Source: Clostridium sp. MB40-C1
GTDB taxonomy: Bacteria > Bacillota > Clostridia > Clostridiales > Clostridiaceae
NCBI RefSeq assembly: GCF_030913655.1
Contig: NZ_CP133189.1
Location: 2,728,001-2,792,000 of the forward strand
Reading direction: 5' to 3'
DNA length: 64,000 bases
The notes under the pieces were generated by a model that made no database searches, was not told the origin of the DNA, and saw nothing but the letters and a program-made list of their open reading frames with translations. Positions 51,685-60,446 of this stretch are shown in pieces (the first letter of the stretch is position 1; each line of letters starts with the position of its first letter). The position numbers and the translations under genes were made by a program.

Positions 51685-52668
51685 TTTTTGTTTTAAGTAA
51701 GTTATACTAACAATTGTACCCTTTGAAATCTGAGAAGTTATATATATTTTATTATTTAGATTATCGCAAATGGACTTGCACATATAAAGTCCAATTCCAC
51801 TAGACTTTTCCTCTTTTCTTCCATTGCTTCCTGTAAAAAATACATCAAATACTCTACAAATCTCTTCTTTCTTTATTCCCACACCAAAGTCCTGTATATA
51901 GAGTGTAATCTTACAATCACTTTCTTCAGCATAAAAACACACCTTTCCGCCTGATAGTGAGTACTTTATTGCATTGCTTATGATTTGCTCAATAACATAT
52001 TTACCCCATTTTTTATCTGACAAAATAAAATAGTCCTCAGGTATATTTACCTCAGGATATATATTAGAATAGATAAAATTTCTTTTTTGTGAATTAATAC
52101 TTTCCTTCACCAGCTTTTTTAAATTTATTGCTTCTGGTACATAGTCTTTAGAAAACTCTCCTAGCCTAAATATATTTAATACACCTTCTAAATTCTTTTG
52201 CAACAAACTATTTTCATTCCTTATATCCTTAGTTGCATCTTCATTTGGGAATTTCTCTATAGCCAAATTAATTACTGCCACAGATGTCTTCATATTATGA
52301 ACCCATTGTATAAGTAATTTCTCCTTTTCTTCATAGTTAGTCTCTAAAGCGTATATCTTTGAAATATAGTCGTTATGTATCTCCCTAATGTCATCGAACA
52401 CATCTTCAAAATCACTATTCTTATCTAAATTATAGGAAGGACTTGTCTTTATTTCTTTAAGAGATTTATAAAATGAATTGTATACACAAAGTTTATAAAC
52501 TAAGTATACCATTAGGCAAAAGAAGCATAACAAAACAGGGTATAACATAAATTTCTCATTATATAAGAAATAATAAAATAACATTATAGAAAAACAGCTA
52601 AATAAATAAATAAAAATTGAAGCCTTCTCCTTTTTTAAAACAGCTCCAACTAACTTACTTAAGGACAT
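51682..52668 (-). CDS. Bce-type intramembrane-sensing histidine kinase
   Basis: 328 residues from the ATG at 52668 (GGGGGG six bases upstream; the frame can extend to TTG 52674). Two short N-terminal membrane helices with almost no outside loop, then phospho-acceptor region with WVHNMKTSV and ATPase boxes (EQIISNAIKYS, DFGVGIKKEEI, SSGIGLYMCKSI). Such kinases take their signal from the Bce ABC transporter. The start overlaps the response-regulator gene. Confidence 0.9.
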   Translation of the reverse strand: MSLSKLVGAVLKKEKASIFIYLFSCFSIMLFYYFLYNEKFMLYPVLLCFFCLMVYLVYKLCVYNSFYKSLKEIKTSPSYNLDKNSDFEDVFDDIREIHNDYISKIYALETNYEEKEKLLIQWVHNMKTSVAVINLAIEKFPNEDATKDIRNENSLLQKNLEGVLNIFRLGEFSKDYVPEAINLKKLVKESINSQKRNFIYSNIYPEVNIPEDYFILSDKKWGKYVIEQIISNAIKYSLSGGKVCFYAEESDCKITLYIQDFGVGIKKEEICRVFDVFFTGSNGRKEEKSSGIGLYMCKSICDNLNNKIYITSQISKGTIVSITYLKQK

Positions 52669-53323
52669 AGCCAACCCCCCTTTTAGTTTCTATAGTCAAT
52701 TGTATATTATTTTCCTTAATCCTTTTCTTTAATCTTGTAATGTTAACTGTTAGAGTATTATCATCTACAAATTCATCTTCATCCCATAACTCTTCCAATA
52801 ATTCTTCTCTTGTGACCACTTTTTCATAATTAATAAAAAATATTTTAAGAAGCTTATACTCATTCTTTGATAATGACATACTTTTATTATCAGTTATTAT
52901 CTCCATACCCTCGCAATAAAGTTTTACTTTATTAACTTCAATAATATTTTCATTAACACTGCTTGTTCTTCTTAATACTGCATTTATTTTTGCTAAAAGT
53001 ATTCCTATGCTAAAAGGCTTTGTTATATAATCATCTGCACCTAAATCTATTCCTCTAATTTGTTCTGCTTCTTCACTTCTTGAAGAAACTATGATAACAG
53101 GTATGTTTAACTTTTTTCTAATTAATTTCAAAAAATAAAATCCATCAAACTTTGGAAGATTTATATCCAAAAGTATTAAATCACTTTTTCCCTCAAATAT
53201 TTTTTTCTCAACATTATTGAAATCTTTAATTGTTTCAACTACATAATCATAAGCATTTAAGTATTCTTCTATATATTTTATTAAATTAACATCATCTTCT
53301 ATAAGTAAAATTCTTCTCCCCAT
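52655..53323 (-). CDS. OmpR-family response regulator (BceR-type)
   Basis: 222 residues: receiver domain with phospho-aspartate in LILLDINLPKFDG and the K in YITKPFS, then a winged helix ending KTKRGVGYVL-like (ETKRGVGYVLK). It would be phosphorylated by the next gene product and bind the palindrome ahead of the ABC transporter genes. First gene of the module. Confidence 0.93.
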   Translation of the reverse strand: MGRRILLIEDDVNLIKYIEEYLNAYDYVVETIKDFNNVEKKIFEGKSDLILLDINLPKFDGFYFLKLIRKKLNIPVIIVSSRSEEAEQIRGIDLGADDYITKPFSIGILLAKINAVLRRTSSVNENIIEVNKVKLYCEGMEIITDNKSMSLSKNEYKLLKIFFINYEKVVTREELLEELWDEDEFVDDNTLTVNITRLKKRIKENNIQLTIETKRGVGYVLK

Positions 53324-53500
53324 ATCCGCCCTCTTTTAAACTTTATTGGTTCTATTACAAATAGCAGTTATAATCATGCCTATATTATATCAAAAAATAA
53401 ATAGCAATACACTTTTATCACTTATTTGATATACAATACCCTATCTCCACAATTATATCTTCTAAAAGTAGTTATGCCAACGTTTTTTAAGAAAGTCTAT

Positions 53501-53590
53501 GTTATTTATGGTACGATTCTCCGTCTCACTAGTAAGTGCGGTTTCTCCATTTTATTCTTGTGTATATATTCTACATAAATATGGTATAAC
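53501..53590 (+). promoter_or_regulatory. Conserved block and promoter of small-ORF unit A
   Basis: GTTATTTATGGTACGATTCT followed by a hairpin segment, then CATTTTATTCTTGTGTATA and an extended -10 ATGGTATAAC (-10 at 53585). The same order occurs in unit B at 55257. The leader after it folds into CCGTAG/CTACGG and AGCTAT/ATAGCT stems. No gene is seen in 53324-53500. Confidence 0.5.
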
Positions 53591-53702
53591 TTTAAAGTAA
53601 TATTTTGAAATCCGTAGTAGGATGGCTACGGAGGTTTTGAACTTTTTATCCTCCTGAGCTATTGGTGAACTATTTCACTATAGCTAGGGGGTGGTATTAG
53701 AT

Positions 53703-53864
53703 ATGTTTGATATTTTTATAAAATGTATTTCTGTTGTTTATGTAATAAAATTAGTTTTAAAGCATAAGCTTTTTATACATCATTTAAAAATAAAGATTAA
53801 GTTTCTTGATCTTTATATAGAAGTTAAAAGCAAAGAAAAAAGTGCTCCATCCTCACAAGATTAG
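53703..53864 (+). CDS. Small hydrophobic/basic protein, possible type I toxin
   Basis: 53 codons with a ribosome site AGGGGGTGG. The product has an N-terminal membrane-like stretch (FDIFIKCISVVYVIKLVL), a basic middle (KHKLFIHHLKIKIK) and an acidic/charged tail ending KEKSAPSSQD. This layout resembles TxpA/BsrG-type toxins, though no family is certain. A terminator (AGTGCT / AGCACC) overlaps the end, and an opposing promoter is just downstream. Confidence 0.5.
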   Translation: MFDIFIKCISVVYVIKLVLKHKLFIHHLKIKIKFLDLYIEVKSKEKSAPSSQD

Positions 53865-53910
53865 CACCTTTTCTTATTATATTATATCAATTTTTATAAA
53901 AAATAAACAA
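53835..53910 (-). ncRNA. Possible antisense RNA of unit A
   Basis: Minus-strand TTGTTT (53910-53905), 18 bases, TATAAT (53886-53881); transcript would start near 53873 and meet a hairpin ending in TTTTTTC at 53835, overlapping the small ORF's 3' end. The promoter block is nearly identical to that of unit B. Very short product, so function is uncertain. Confidence 0.35.
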
Positions 53911-53986
53911 CTATATTTTTTATTTTAAAACTCTAATTTCATCAAACTACAAATTTCAGCTTATCTACTATGTACAAACTTTAGCG

Positions 53987-55018
53987 TTATTCCAAAAGAA
54001 ATTTTATCCTAGAATCATTTTTGACAAAATCAAGGGTTTTGTCTTTTTTAATTGCCCCTTTTACTAATCGCTCATATTTATCTTTGTCCCAACTGTTGGT
54101 CACATTAAATTTCATATGCTTATATAGTTTTGACTTCAGGGAATCATTCATGCTACTTGCTTCATTTACCATATTTATAATCATTTCTATAGCTTTTTCT
54201 TTATCCTGTTTTTCTCTTGCTAAAGATAAATCTAATTGATATTTATGGTATGCTCCAAGATCAAATACTTCAGTAACCTTTTTAGCACACTCTATGTATT
54301 CTTCTGCTTCAATAAGTTTCTTTTCTTTGTATAACAGATTTATTATAAAAGATAAAGCAGCAAATGTTTCATGAGCATTAATCCTTAATTTTTCTTCATA
54401 AATGCCATAAGCCTCATCAATTTTCCCGCTACTTTCAAATAATAATGCCTGTTGAATTTTTTTATCCACCTTTACTTCTGGAATTTTATCTAATACTTCT
54501 TGAGCTTTTTTATACTCTCTTTTCTCCCTATACATTGCAGATAAATCTAATTTTGCCATAGAAGCTGTCTTTTCTTTACTGCTTGCCGCTACAAGTTCAA
54601 GCCAAGTAATGATTTTTCTTTTATATTTATCTTTTTCCTCAATTTGAGGCTCCAATAAATGTATTCTTAATACTATTGACATCCAATATATCAACTCATC
54701 ACAACTTGGATATTGTTTAATCAAATCACTAGCCTTTTCAAAAGCCTTTTGGAATCCCTCTTTTGATGCCATTTCACCTACCTCTTTTGTAAGATTTTTT
54801 ACTTCTGCATCTGTTAATTCCTCATTAAACGCCAATAAGGTATTAACATCAATTTTTAGAATACGTGCAAGAGGTGCTAGCAGTGTTATATCTGGATATG
54901 ATATTCCGTTTTCCCACTTATTTACTGCTGGTGCACTTATATTTAAATAGTTAGCAACTTGCTCTTGAGTAAGATTTTCCTTTTTTCTATAATTTCTAAT
55001 GACCTCACTTATTCTCAT
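53987..55018 (-). CDS. XRE-family regulator with TPR-like C-terminus
   Basis: 343 residues: helix-turn-helix at 1-60 (LTQEQVANYLNISAPAVNKWENG), then helical TPR-type repeats to the end (for example KKAQEVLDKIPEV, KIDEAYGIYEEKL). HTH-TPR proteins often respond to peptides or control linked small genes. It lies between the two small-ORF units, pointing leftward. ATG follows GGAGG. Target unknown. Confidence 0.87.
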   Translation of the reverse strand: MRISEVIRNYRKKENLTQEQVANYLNISAPAVNKWENGISYPDITLLAPLARILKIDVNTLLAFNEELTDAEVKNLTKEVGEMASKEGFQKAFEKASDLIKQYPSCDELIYWMSIVLRIHLLEPQIEEKDKYKRKIITWLELVAASSKEKTASMAKLDLSAMYREKREYKKAQEVLDKIPEVKVDKKIQQALLFESSGKIDEAYGIYEEKLRINAHETFAALSFIINLLYKEKKLIEAEEYIECAKKVTEVFDLGAYHKYQLDLSLAREKQDKEKAIEMIINMVNEASSMNDSLKSKLYKHMKFNVTNSWDKDKYERLVKGAIKKDKTLDFVKNDSRIKFLLE

Positions 55019-55256
55019 AAATTTGACTCCTCCATTTATTTGTGCATTTAATTAACTTAGGCCTTTGTTAATTAAATGATATCAAAGCTATAAAATTTAA
55101 ACAATTGAAGCATTTTCATCTTTTATTCATAAAAATTAACTATTAGTTAATTTAACTTTCCTAATAAAAATATTTAGAATCTTGCTTTGACACAGTATTT
55201 TTACTTAAAAAATAACCTTAACCAAGTACTATCAATGGCTAATACTATAAACCTCA

Positions 55257-55346
55257 TTTACTTATGGTACGGTTCACTATAACTACTGCAAGTGAGGTTT
55301 TTCCACTTTATTCTTGTGTATAACCCTTACATAATTATGGTATAAT
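55257..55346 (+). promoter_or_regulatory. Conserved block and promoter of small-ORF unit B
   Basis: TTTACTTATGGTACGGTTCA, an AGTGAGGTTTTT segment, CACTTTATTCTTGTGTATA, then extended -10 ATGGTATAAT (55341-55346). Parallel to unit A. The 55019-55256 gap holds the XRE gene's promoter region and no gene. Confidence 0.5.
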
Positions 55347-55421
55347 TCTAAACCACAATTTAATAGTTAATCGTGGGCTACTGGTATCACTTACCTCTTT
55401 TAAGAAGGGAGGTGATACTTA

Positions 55422-55514
55422 GTGAGTAATTATGTTCCAATACTACTATTTACCGGAGGATTATTTTTATTATCACTATTAACATTTATAGTGTTACTTA
55501 TAGATAAAATATAA
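55422..55514 (+). CDS. 30-residue membrane peptide, possible type I toxin
   Basis: GTG start 7 bases after GGGAGGTG. The peptide is almost entirely one membrane helix (VPILLFTGGLFLLSLLTFIV) ending LLIDKI, like the short holin-like toxins of Firmicutes. The ribosome site can pair with an upstream complement (GTATCAC..CCTC with GGAGGTGATAC), so translation is probably blocked in the full-length mRNA. It is followed at once by a strong terminator. Confidence 0.6.
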   Translation: MSNYVPILLFTGGLFLLSLLTFIVLLIDKI

Positions 55515-55663
55515 AAAAATAGTAGTCCCACTCGCAATTTGGAAGCTACTATTTTTATTTGCTAAAAATATAGTGATACCAGTTGCCTAAGCAACTAGAA
55601 TTGTATACTATAGGGTGTTGGCGCACCCTATTTTCATTTTCTGCATTTCTTATTTGTATTATA
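55513..55663 (-). ncRNA. Probable antisense RNA of unit B
   Basis: Minus-strand -10 TATAAT at 55663-55658 in a block (GTTTATTTTTTATGAAAATT..) matching unit A. The RNA would run from about 55651 to 55515, contain a strong hairpin (ATAGGGTG / CACCCTAT, 55609-55630), carry CTGGTATCAC identical to part of the toxin leader, and overlap the mRNA's 3' end. This fits a TxpA/RatA-type antitoxin. Confidence 0.45.
55515..55556. terminator. Bidirectional terminator of unit B
   Basis: Perfect 11-base arms AAAAATAGTAG / CTACTATTTTT. Ends the small ORF mRNA and, in the other direction, the proposed antisense RNA. Confidence 0.85.
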
Positions 55664-55743
55664 TCAAATTTTCATAAAAAATAAACATATATAGTTTTTT
55701 AAGTCTTTTATAAAATTTTTAACTAGTAGATAAATTGGAAATT

Positions 55744-56349
55744 CTAAATCAGTAACAATTTGATATACTCAATTAGTCTAAATAAAAAATACATTCCTAT
55801 AGTGACAACTATTGCAATCAATCCTGAACAAATTACTGAGATCACTTTTTGATATGGGCGTTTTGCAACTTCACAACTCTTTTCAATTTGATCAAGTTTT
55901 TTTCCCTCGGTAAAAGCTATGATTTCTCTGTATGTTTGAACGTCATGAGTTTTCTTTTGCTTTTCAATGCATCTTGCATAATACATTGTAATGCCAAATA
56001 GCACTAACCAGATTGCAACTCCAATAAAACTTAAGTAAAGAAATAATGGAACGACCAATACTATTGTTGTCATAAGTAGTATAGTAAAAATCATGCCGTC
56101 ACGGTTAAACTTTTTAATATCCTCTGTTTTAATTTCTTCTTTCATTTCCTCCAAATCTCCTTTAACTAGAATATCAAGAGAAACACCAAAGAGAGTGCTT
56201 AATAGTACCAGGCTATTTATATCAGGATAGTTCTTACCGTTTTCCCAGTTTGAAATTGTCTGCCGTGTTACAAATACTTTTTCAGCCAACTCCTCCTGCG
56301 ATAATTTTGAATCGAGTCTATATTTTTTTATTTGTTTGCTAATGTCCAC
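55744..56349 (-). CDS. XRE-family regulator with membrane anchor
   Basis: 201 residues: helix-turn-helix in 1-65 (LSQEELAEKVFVTRQTISNWENG), a linker, two membrane helices at about 85-130 (MIFTILLMTTIVLVVPLFLY, GVAIWLVLFGITMYY) and one more near the C-terminus. Membrane-bound XRE proteins are common in clostridia, with unknown signals. It lies directly downstream-facing towards small-ORF unit B, as the other XRE does towards unit A. Confidence 0.87.
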   Translation of the reverse strand: MDISKQIKKYRLDSKLSQEELAEKVFVTRQTISNWENGKNYPDINSLVLLSTLFGVSLDILVKGDLEEMKEEIKTEDIKKFNRDGMIFTILLMTTIVLVVPLFLYLSFIGVAIWLVLFGITMYYARCIEKQKKTHDVQTYREIIAFTEGKKLDQIEKSCEVAKRPYQKVISVICSGLIAIVVTIGMYFLFRLIEYIKLLLI

Positions 56350-56430
56350 TTTGATATTCCTCCTGCTTACATTCTATCGTTCGGAGCGTGTTCATGCTAT
56401 CAAACCTATTTTACATCACTACTTTTTAAT

Positions 56431-56450
56431 ATGTAAAATGGTTTTTACAT
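56431..56450. promoter_or_regulatory. Palindrome upstream of XRE gene
   Basis: ATGTAAAA-TGGT-TTTTACAT, perfect 8-base arms, 82 bases upstream of the XRE start, with another TTTTACAT half at 56409. Possible autoregulatory operator. Confidence 0.5.
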
Positions 56451-56553
56451 GCCATTTTATTGCACTATAAGTGTGCATTAAACAAATTCTTATTTATCTT
56501 TCATTTAAAACTTATTTAATACTTTTATTATAACATGTTTTATAAATATATAA

Positions 56554-56573
56554 TTACTTATGGTACGGTTCAG
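56554..56573 (+). repeat. Relic of TTACTTATGGTACGGTTCA repeat
   Basis: Same 19-base core as unit B, with nothing recognisable after it. The remaining 56350-56738 has no gene. Confidence 0.5.
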
Positions 56574-56738
56574 CTTTCATAATCCTAAACTTGCATAATA
56601 TCATATAAATGTATCTTATTCTATTTCTAATGCTATACATATATGCTAAATAATCATAAACCCTAATTATTTTTCTTAAGCAGTTTTTATTTTTTACATC
56701 TATTCTATTATGCTACATTCCATTCCTACAATATAAGA

Positions 56739-56776
56739 AGCTGTCTCAAAATTTTTAAAATAACCTTGAGACAGCT
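56739..56776 (-). terminator. Terminator after manC 3' part
   Basis: Arms AGCTGTCTCAA / TTGAGACAGCT with AAAATTTT inside. Same stem family as 11150 and 36707. Confidence 0.7.
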
Positions 56777-56787
56777 CTATTATCCTT

Positions 56788-57660
56788 TTACAAATATTCA
56801 TTATATTCTTTTTCTTCTTTTATCTTATTTACCAAATGTTTTAATTCTTGATCTTTGTTTTTATCCATTACTAGAAGTACATCCCCTGCATCAACTATTA
56901 TTAAATCTTTTATTCCAAATCCTATTATTAACTTCTCTTTACTAAAAACAAAGCAATCTTCACTTTCCTCTAGAAAAGTTTTTCCAAGAACGTTATTACC
57001 TCTAAACTCATTTAAAAATCTAGTCATAGATGAAAAACTTCCTATATCATCCCAGATAAATTCACATTTTATAGTATATGCTTTTCTTGTCTTTTGCATT
57101 ACTCCAAAGTCAACAGATATACCTTCTATTAAATTATATTGAGTACTTATTGTTTCTTCCTCTTTTTCACTTCCTACATCTTTATATATTTCCATTAAGT
57201 TTTTATACATTTTAGGAAGATATTTTTCCATCTCTCTTAAGAATACATCTGCTCTCCATACAAACATTCCGCTGTTCCAAAGGTAACTTCCATCCACTAA
57301 AAAGTCTTTTGCAACTTCTAAATTAGGTTTTTCTGTAAACCTCTCAACTTTGTATGTTGGAATATCTCCCCCTACTCTGTCCCCTATTTGAATGTACCCA
57401 TAACCTGTTTCTGGCCTTGTAGGATTTACACCAATAGTTACAAGACCTCTCCTTCTTTCTGCTATTTGAATTGCTTGAGATATGGTATCTATAAATTTTT
57501 TATTATTTTGTATATAATGATCCGAAGGTAGTACCAGCATAACAGCATCCTTATCTCTTTTTAAGAGTTTAACTGCTGAAAGACCTATACAAGTAGCGGT
57601 CTCTTTATAGACGATATAGGTAACTTTTAATGCTGCATTTTCACAATTTAAAATAACCAA
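56788..57660 (-). pseudogene. manC: Mannose-1-phosphate guanylyltransferase, C-terminal part of split manC
   Basis: From KETATCIGLSAV onward this is the large C-terminal part of a GDP-mannose pyrophosphorylase: VLPSDHYI, NPTRPETGYGYI, VERFTEKP, WNSGMFVWR and FIWDDIGSFSS are all in place. The first 19 codons (before KET) are unrelated and come from the inserted element, which also supplies an AAGAGGTGAT site and a TTG start at 57660. The matching N-terminal part is at 62662-62928. A 290-residue product may be made but lacks the nucleotide-binding GGKGTR loop. Confidence 0.88.
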
Positions 57661-57717
57661 CTCTATATCACCTCTTTTAAATATTAAAGTTAAGTTACTT
57701 ATAAACTTATTTTACGA

Positions 57718-59271
57718 TTATCTATGAAATTTATAGCATATCTCTATACTTTTTTTCCTAGTCATTTTATCTTCATGAACAATTATCTTATCTATTAAAC
57801 TTTCAACCATGTATCTATCAACCTCTTGAAGACTTAATATTTTATCAATCTTGTTCTTATATATTTTGTATAAGTTATCCTTATTATCCTGTCTTTGTTC
57901 TAGTTTTAATAATTCTTCTTTACGTCTTAGAAGGGAATTCTGTTTTTGCTGAATTCCTTTCGTTATATTTTCAAAGTTTCTATCATTAATAACTCCATTT
58001 ACTCTATCTACATATATATTTTCAAATTGAATATCTAGTTTTTTAAGTTCTGTCTCAATTTGCTTAAATTCCTTTTTACAACTATTCTTTTTCGATACTA
58101 TGTTTTTTGCCTCTTCATATAATTCATCTTTATTTACTTCATGCTGAACAATTTTTTTTAAATCTTCAATAAGTATTCCTTTAAGATAGTCTTCTTTAAT
58201 TGAATGAGAAGTACACCTTCCCCCTCCCCTCTGACTATTACTACATTTATATCCCTTATATTTTTTATTGTAGGACATAGAACCATCACATTCATTACAT
58301 TTAAGAACAGTGGAAAATATATGTTTTGCATTTCCCTTGTATCTATATCCCTTAGAACGTCTTTTTATTTCTTTCTGTACTTCATAAAACTTATCTTTAC
58401 TTATTATTCCTTTAAATTCTCCACCATATATCCATTCTTCTTTAGATACTTTAACTATTTTTTTTAATTTATAACTTACTCTCTTATATTGCCCCTGAAC
58501 CATTATTCCCCCATATTTAGGATTCATAAGTATGGATTGAATAGTATTATTACTCCATCTTCCAAACTTAGCTTTAGGAAAATTATTTAATTTTGCTGAT
58601 GGCGGGAGTATGTTTTTTTTATTAAGATATGTTGCAATCCTCCCAAACCCCCAGCCTTGTAGATATAAATCATATATTAGTTTTACAACTTCTGTTGTTT
58701 CATCATTAGAAGGAACTAATTTTTTAGTTTTAATATTTCCTTCAAAATCATCTACAATTTTATAACCATAAGGTGGCTTACTTGCAATACTTGAACCTCT
58801 TATCATTCTCTGCTTAAGTCCATCTCTTGTTCTTCTTGAACAATCTTTTATATACATTTCGTTTAGAATATTTTTAAAAGGTACAATATCATTTACTTCT
58901 TCTAGAGTATCTACATTATCCAGTACAGATATAAATCTTACATTATTAACTTTAAAATAGTCTTCAATATAATATCCTGCAACCACATAATTTCTTGCAA
59001 ATCTAGATAAATCTCGAGTTAAAATCATATTGACTTTACCTTTTTCAATATCCTCTTTCATTCTTATAAAACTATCTCTTTGAAAATTTGAACCTGAAAA
59101 TCCTTGATCTTTATAAATTTCAATAAGATTATAAACCGAACCTTTATCATTTTTACTCTTTTCCAATATCCATTTTTTCAAACTTTGTACCTGAACAGGG
59201 ATTGATTCTTGCTGATCTTTTTTATCTGTAGAAACTCTAGCATATATAGCTACATTCCATATTTCTCTCAA
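57718..59271 (-). CDS. Large serine recombinase
   Basis: About 517 residues. N-terminal resolvase domain with the nucleophile serine in YARVSTDKKDQQ and the LTRDLSRFARN loop; the recombinase domain follows (KPPYGYKIV, WSNNTIQSILMNPKYGG); then a zinc ribbon with CNEC...CSN...C, and a coiled coil rich in K and E before the end. Phage- and Tn-type integrases of this kind insert DNA between attP and attB. TTG at 59271 is spaced 6 bases from AGAGGTG; a GTG at 59280 lies inside that site. Its stop is about 110 bases from the element boundary, as usual for integrases. Confidence 0.92.
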   Translation of the reverse strand: MREIWNVAIYARVSTDKKDQQESIPVQVQSLKKWILEKSKNDKGSVYNLIEIYKDQGFSGSNFQRDSFIRMKEDIEKGKVNMILTRDLSRFARNYVVAGYYIEDYFKVNNVRFISVLDNVDTLEEVNDIVPFKNILNEMYIKDCSRRTRDGLKQRMIRGSSIASKPPYGYKIVDDFEGNIKTKKLVPSNDETTEVVKLIYDLYLQGWGFGRIATYLNKKNILPPSAKLNNFPKAKFGRWSNNTIQSILMNPKYGGIMVQGQYKRVSYKLKKIVKVSKEEWIYGGEFKGIISKDKFYEVQKEIKRRSKGYRYKGNAKHIFSTVLKCNECDGSMSYNKKYKGYKCSNSQRGGGRCTSHSIKEDYLKGILIEDLKKIVQHEVNKDELYEEAKNIVSKKNSCKKEFKQIETELKKLDIQFENIYVDRVNGVINDRNFENITKGIQQKQNSLLRRKEELLKLEQRQDNKDNLYKIYKNKIDKILSLQEVDRYMVESLIDKIIVHEDKMTRKKSIEICYKFHR

Positions 59272-59276
59272 ACCAT

Positions 59277-59456
59277 TCACCTCTTATTTTTTTCTTGGTA
59301 AATGATCGTTGTAGAATTATCTTTTTCGTAACAGATTTTATTCATATTTTCTTCAAAAAAATAGGCAGAAAGCTTTTTAAAAATAATTTTCTTTATAAGT
59401 TTATCAAAGGATTCATCTCCATAATAAAATTTCACTTTAATATTTTCTTTAGACAC
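59277..59456 (-). CDS. 59-residue protein coupled to the recombinase, possible directionality factor
   Basis: GTG start 6 bases after GGAGG; product begins MSKENIKVKFYYGDESFDKL and is rich in K, E, F and Y. Its TGA stop lies in the recombinase's ribosome site, so the two are translationally coupled. I recognise no family. Small proteins next to serine integrases are often excision (directionality) factors, which makes this a candidate; that is inference from size and place only. Confidence 0.6.
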   Translation of the reverse strand: MSKENIKVKFYYGDESFDKLIKKIIFKKLSAYFFEENMNKICYEKDNSTTIIYQEKNKR

Positions 59457-59458
59457 AA

Positions 59459-59503
59459 AAAGCCTCCAGAATATTGTTATACAATATTAATATGCTGGAA
59501 GCT
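59459..59503 (-). terminator. Terminator after betaine transporter operon
   Basis: Arms AAGCcTCCAG / CTGGAaGCTT with inner AATATTG/CAATATT pairing, then leftward TTTTTG. The 3' arm also contains the ribosome site of the 59-residue ORF. Confidence 0.75.
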
Positions 59504-59531
59504 TAATTATAATGTAGTATTACAGTATATA

Positions 59532-60431
59532 TTATTTTTTAGGAATCCAACTATTTACTAGTTTCTCATTCTTTTTCATCCACTCTTTTGCAACATCTAA
59601 AGCGTCTTTATCGCTGTTATCTTTTATATCTCCCATAAGACTTCCTAATTGCTTATCATCCATTTTAAAGTTCTTTAAAAACTGAGCAACTTCAGGCATT
59701 TCTTTTTCAAAACCCTTTCTAGCAATTGTATCAATATGTTCAGCTTCTCCAAAAACACCTTTCGGATCTTCTAAAAACTTAAGATCCCAATGAGCAAATT
59801 TCCAATGTGGTTTCCATCCTGTTACAACAATAGGTTTTTTAGCATCCTCTGCTTTCTTAAGCATTGTAGTCATTGTAGCTCCACTACCCTCAAGAATTTC
59901 TAATTTTAATCCATACTCTTTTACAGCCTTATTTGCGGCCTTCATTATTCCAGCACCTGGATCTATTCCTATTATCTTTCCAGATAACTCATCTTTAACT
60001 CCATTTAAATCCTCTATACTCTTTATATTCATATATTTAGGAACTACTAATCCTATTTTTGCATTTTCAAAATTTGGTCCTAAATTGTCTAGTTTATCTT
60101 TATATTTTTCCATATAGTCTTTATGCGTTACAGGAAGCCATCCATCTAGGAATACATCCATATCACCATTAGCTAGTGAAGTAAATACCATTCCAGCTTC
60201 TCCTTGTTTCTTTTCAACATCATATCCCATTTTTTCTTCTAATACTGCTTCCACTAAGTTAGTCATGGCTATTCCTTCTGCCCAGTTAACATACCCTAAA
60301 TTTACTTTCCCTTTGCTTTCCTTTTTATCTGCATTCGTCTGCGCTGTTTTATTTCCACATCCAGCTAATATTCCTACCGCCAGCACACCACTAAATACTA
60401 GTGACATAACTTGCCTTAACTTTTTATTCAT
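59532..60431 (-). CDS. opuAC: Glycine-betaine ABC transporter substrate-binding lipoprotein
   Basis: 299 residues with a lipoprotein signal (LAVGILAGCGN; lipid-modified C25) and mature domain of the OpuAC/ProX-like group. Tryptophans typical of the betaine cage are in VNWAEG, DGWLP and GWKPHW. It captures glycine or proline betaine outside the membrane and hands it to the permease. Last gene of the three-gene operon; ATG follows AAGGGGGAA. It is cargo of the element in manC. Confidence 0.9.
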   Translation of the reverse strand: MNKKLRQVMSLVFSGVLAVGILAGCGNKTAQTNADKKESKGKVNLGYVNWAEGIAMTNLVEAVLEEKMGYDVEKKQGEAGMVFTSLANGDMDVFLDGWLPVTHKDYMEKYKDKLDNLGPNFENAKIGLVVPKYMNIKSIEDLNGVKDELSGKIIGIDPGAGIMKAANKAVKEYGLKLEILEGSGATMTTMLKKAEDAKKPIVVTGWKPHWKFAHWDLKFLEDPKGVFGEAEHIDTIARKGFEKEMPEVAQFLKNFKMDDKQLGSLMGDIKDNSDKDALDVAKEWMKKNEKLVNSWIPKK

Positions 60432-60446
60432 TATTTTTCCCCCTTA

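Noticed and set aside
53465-53482. TTATGCCAA as a sixth sigma-54 promoter
   Set aside because: No GC at the needed distance from the CC, and no enhancer palindromes nearby.
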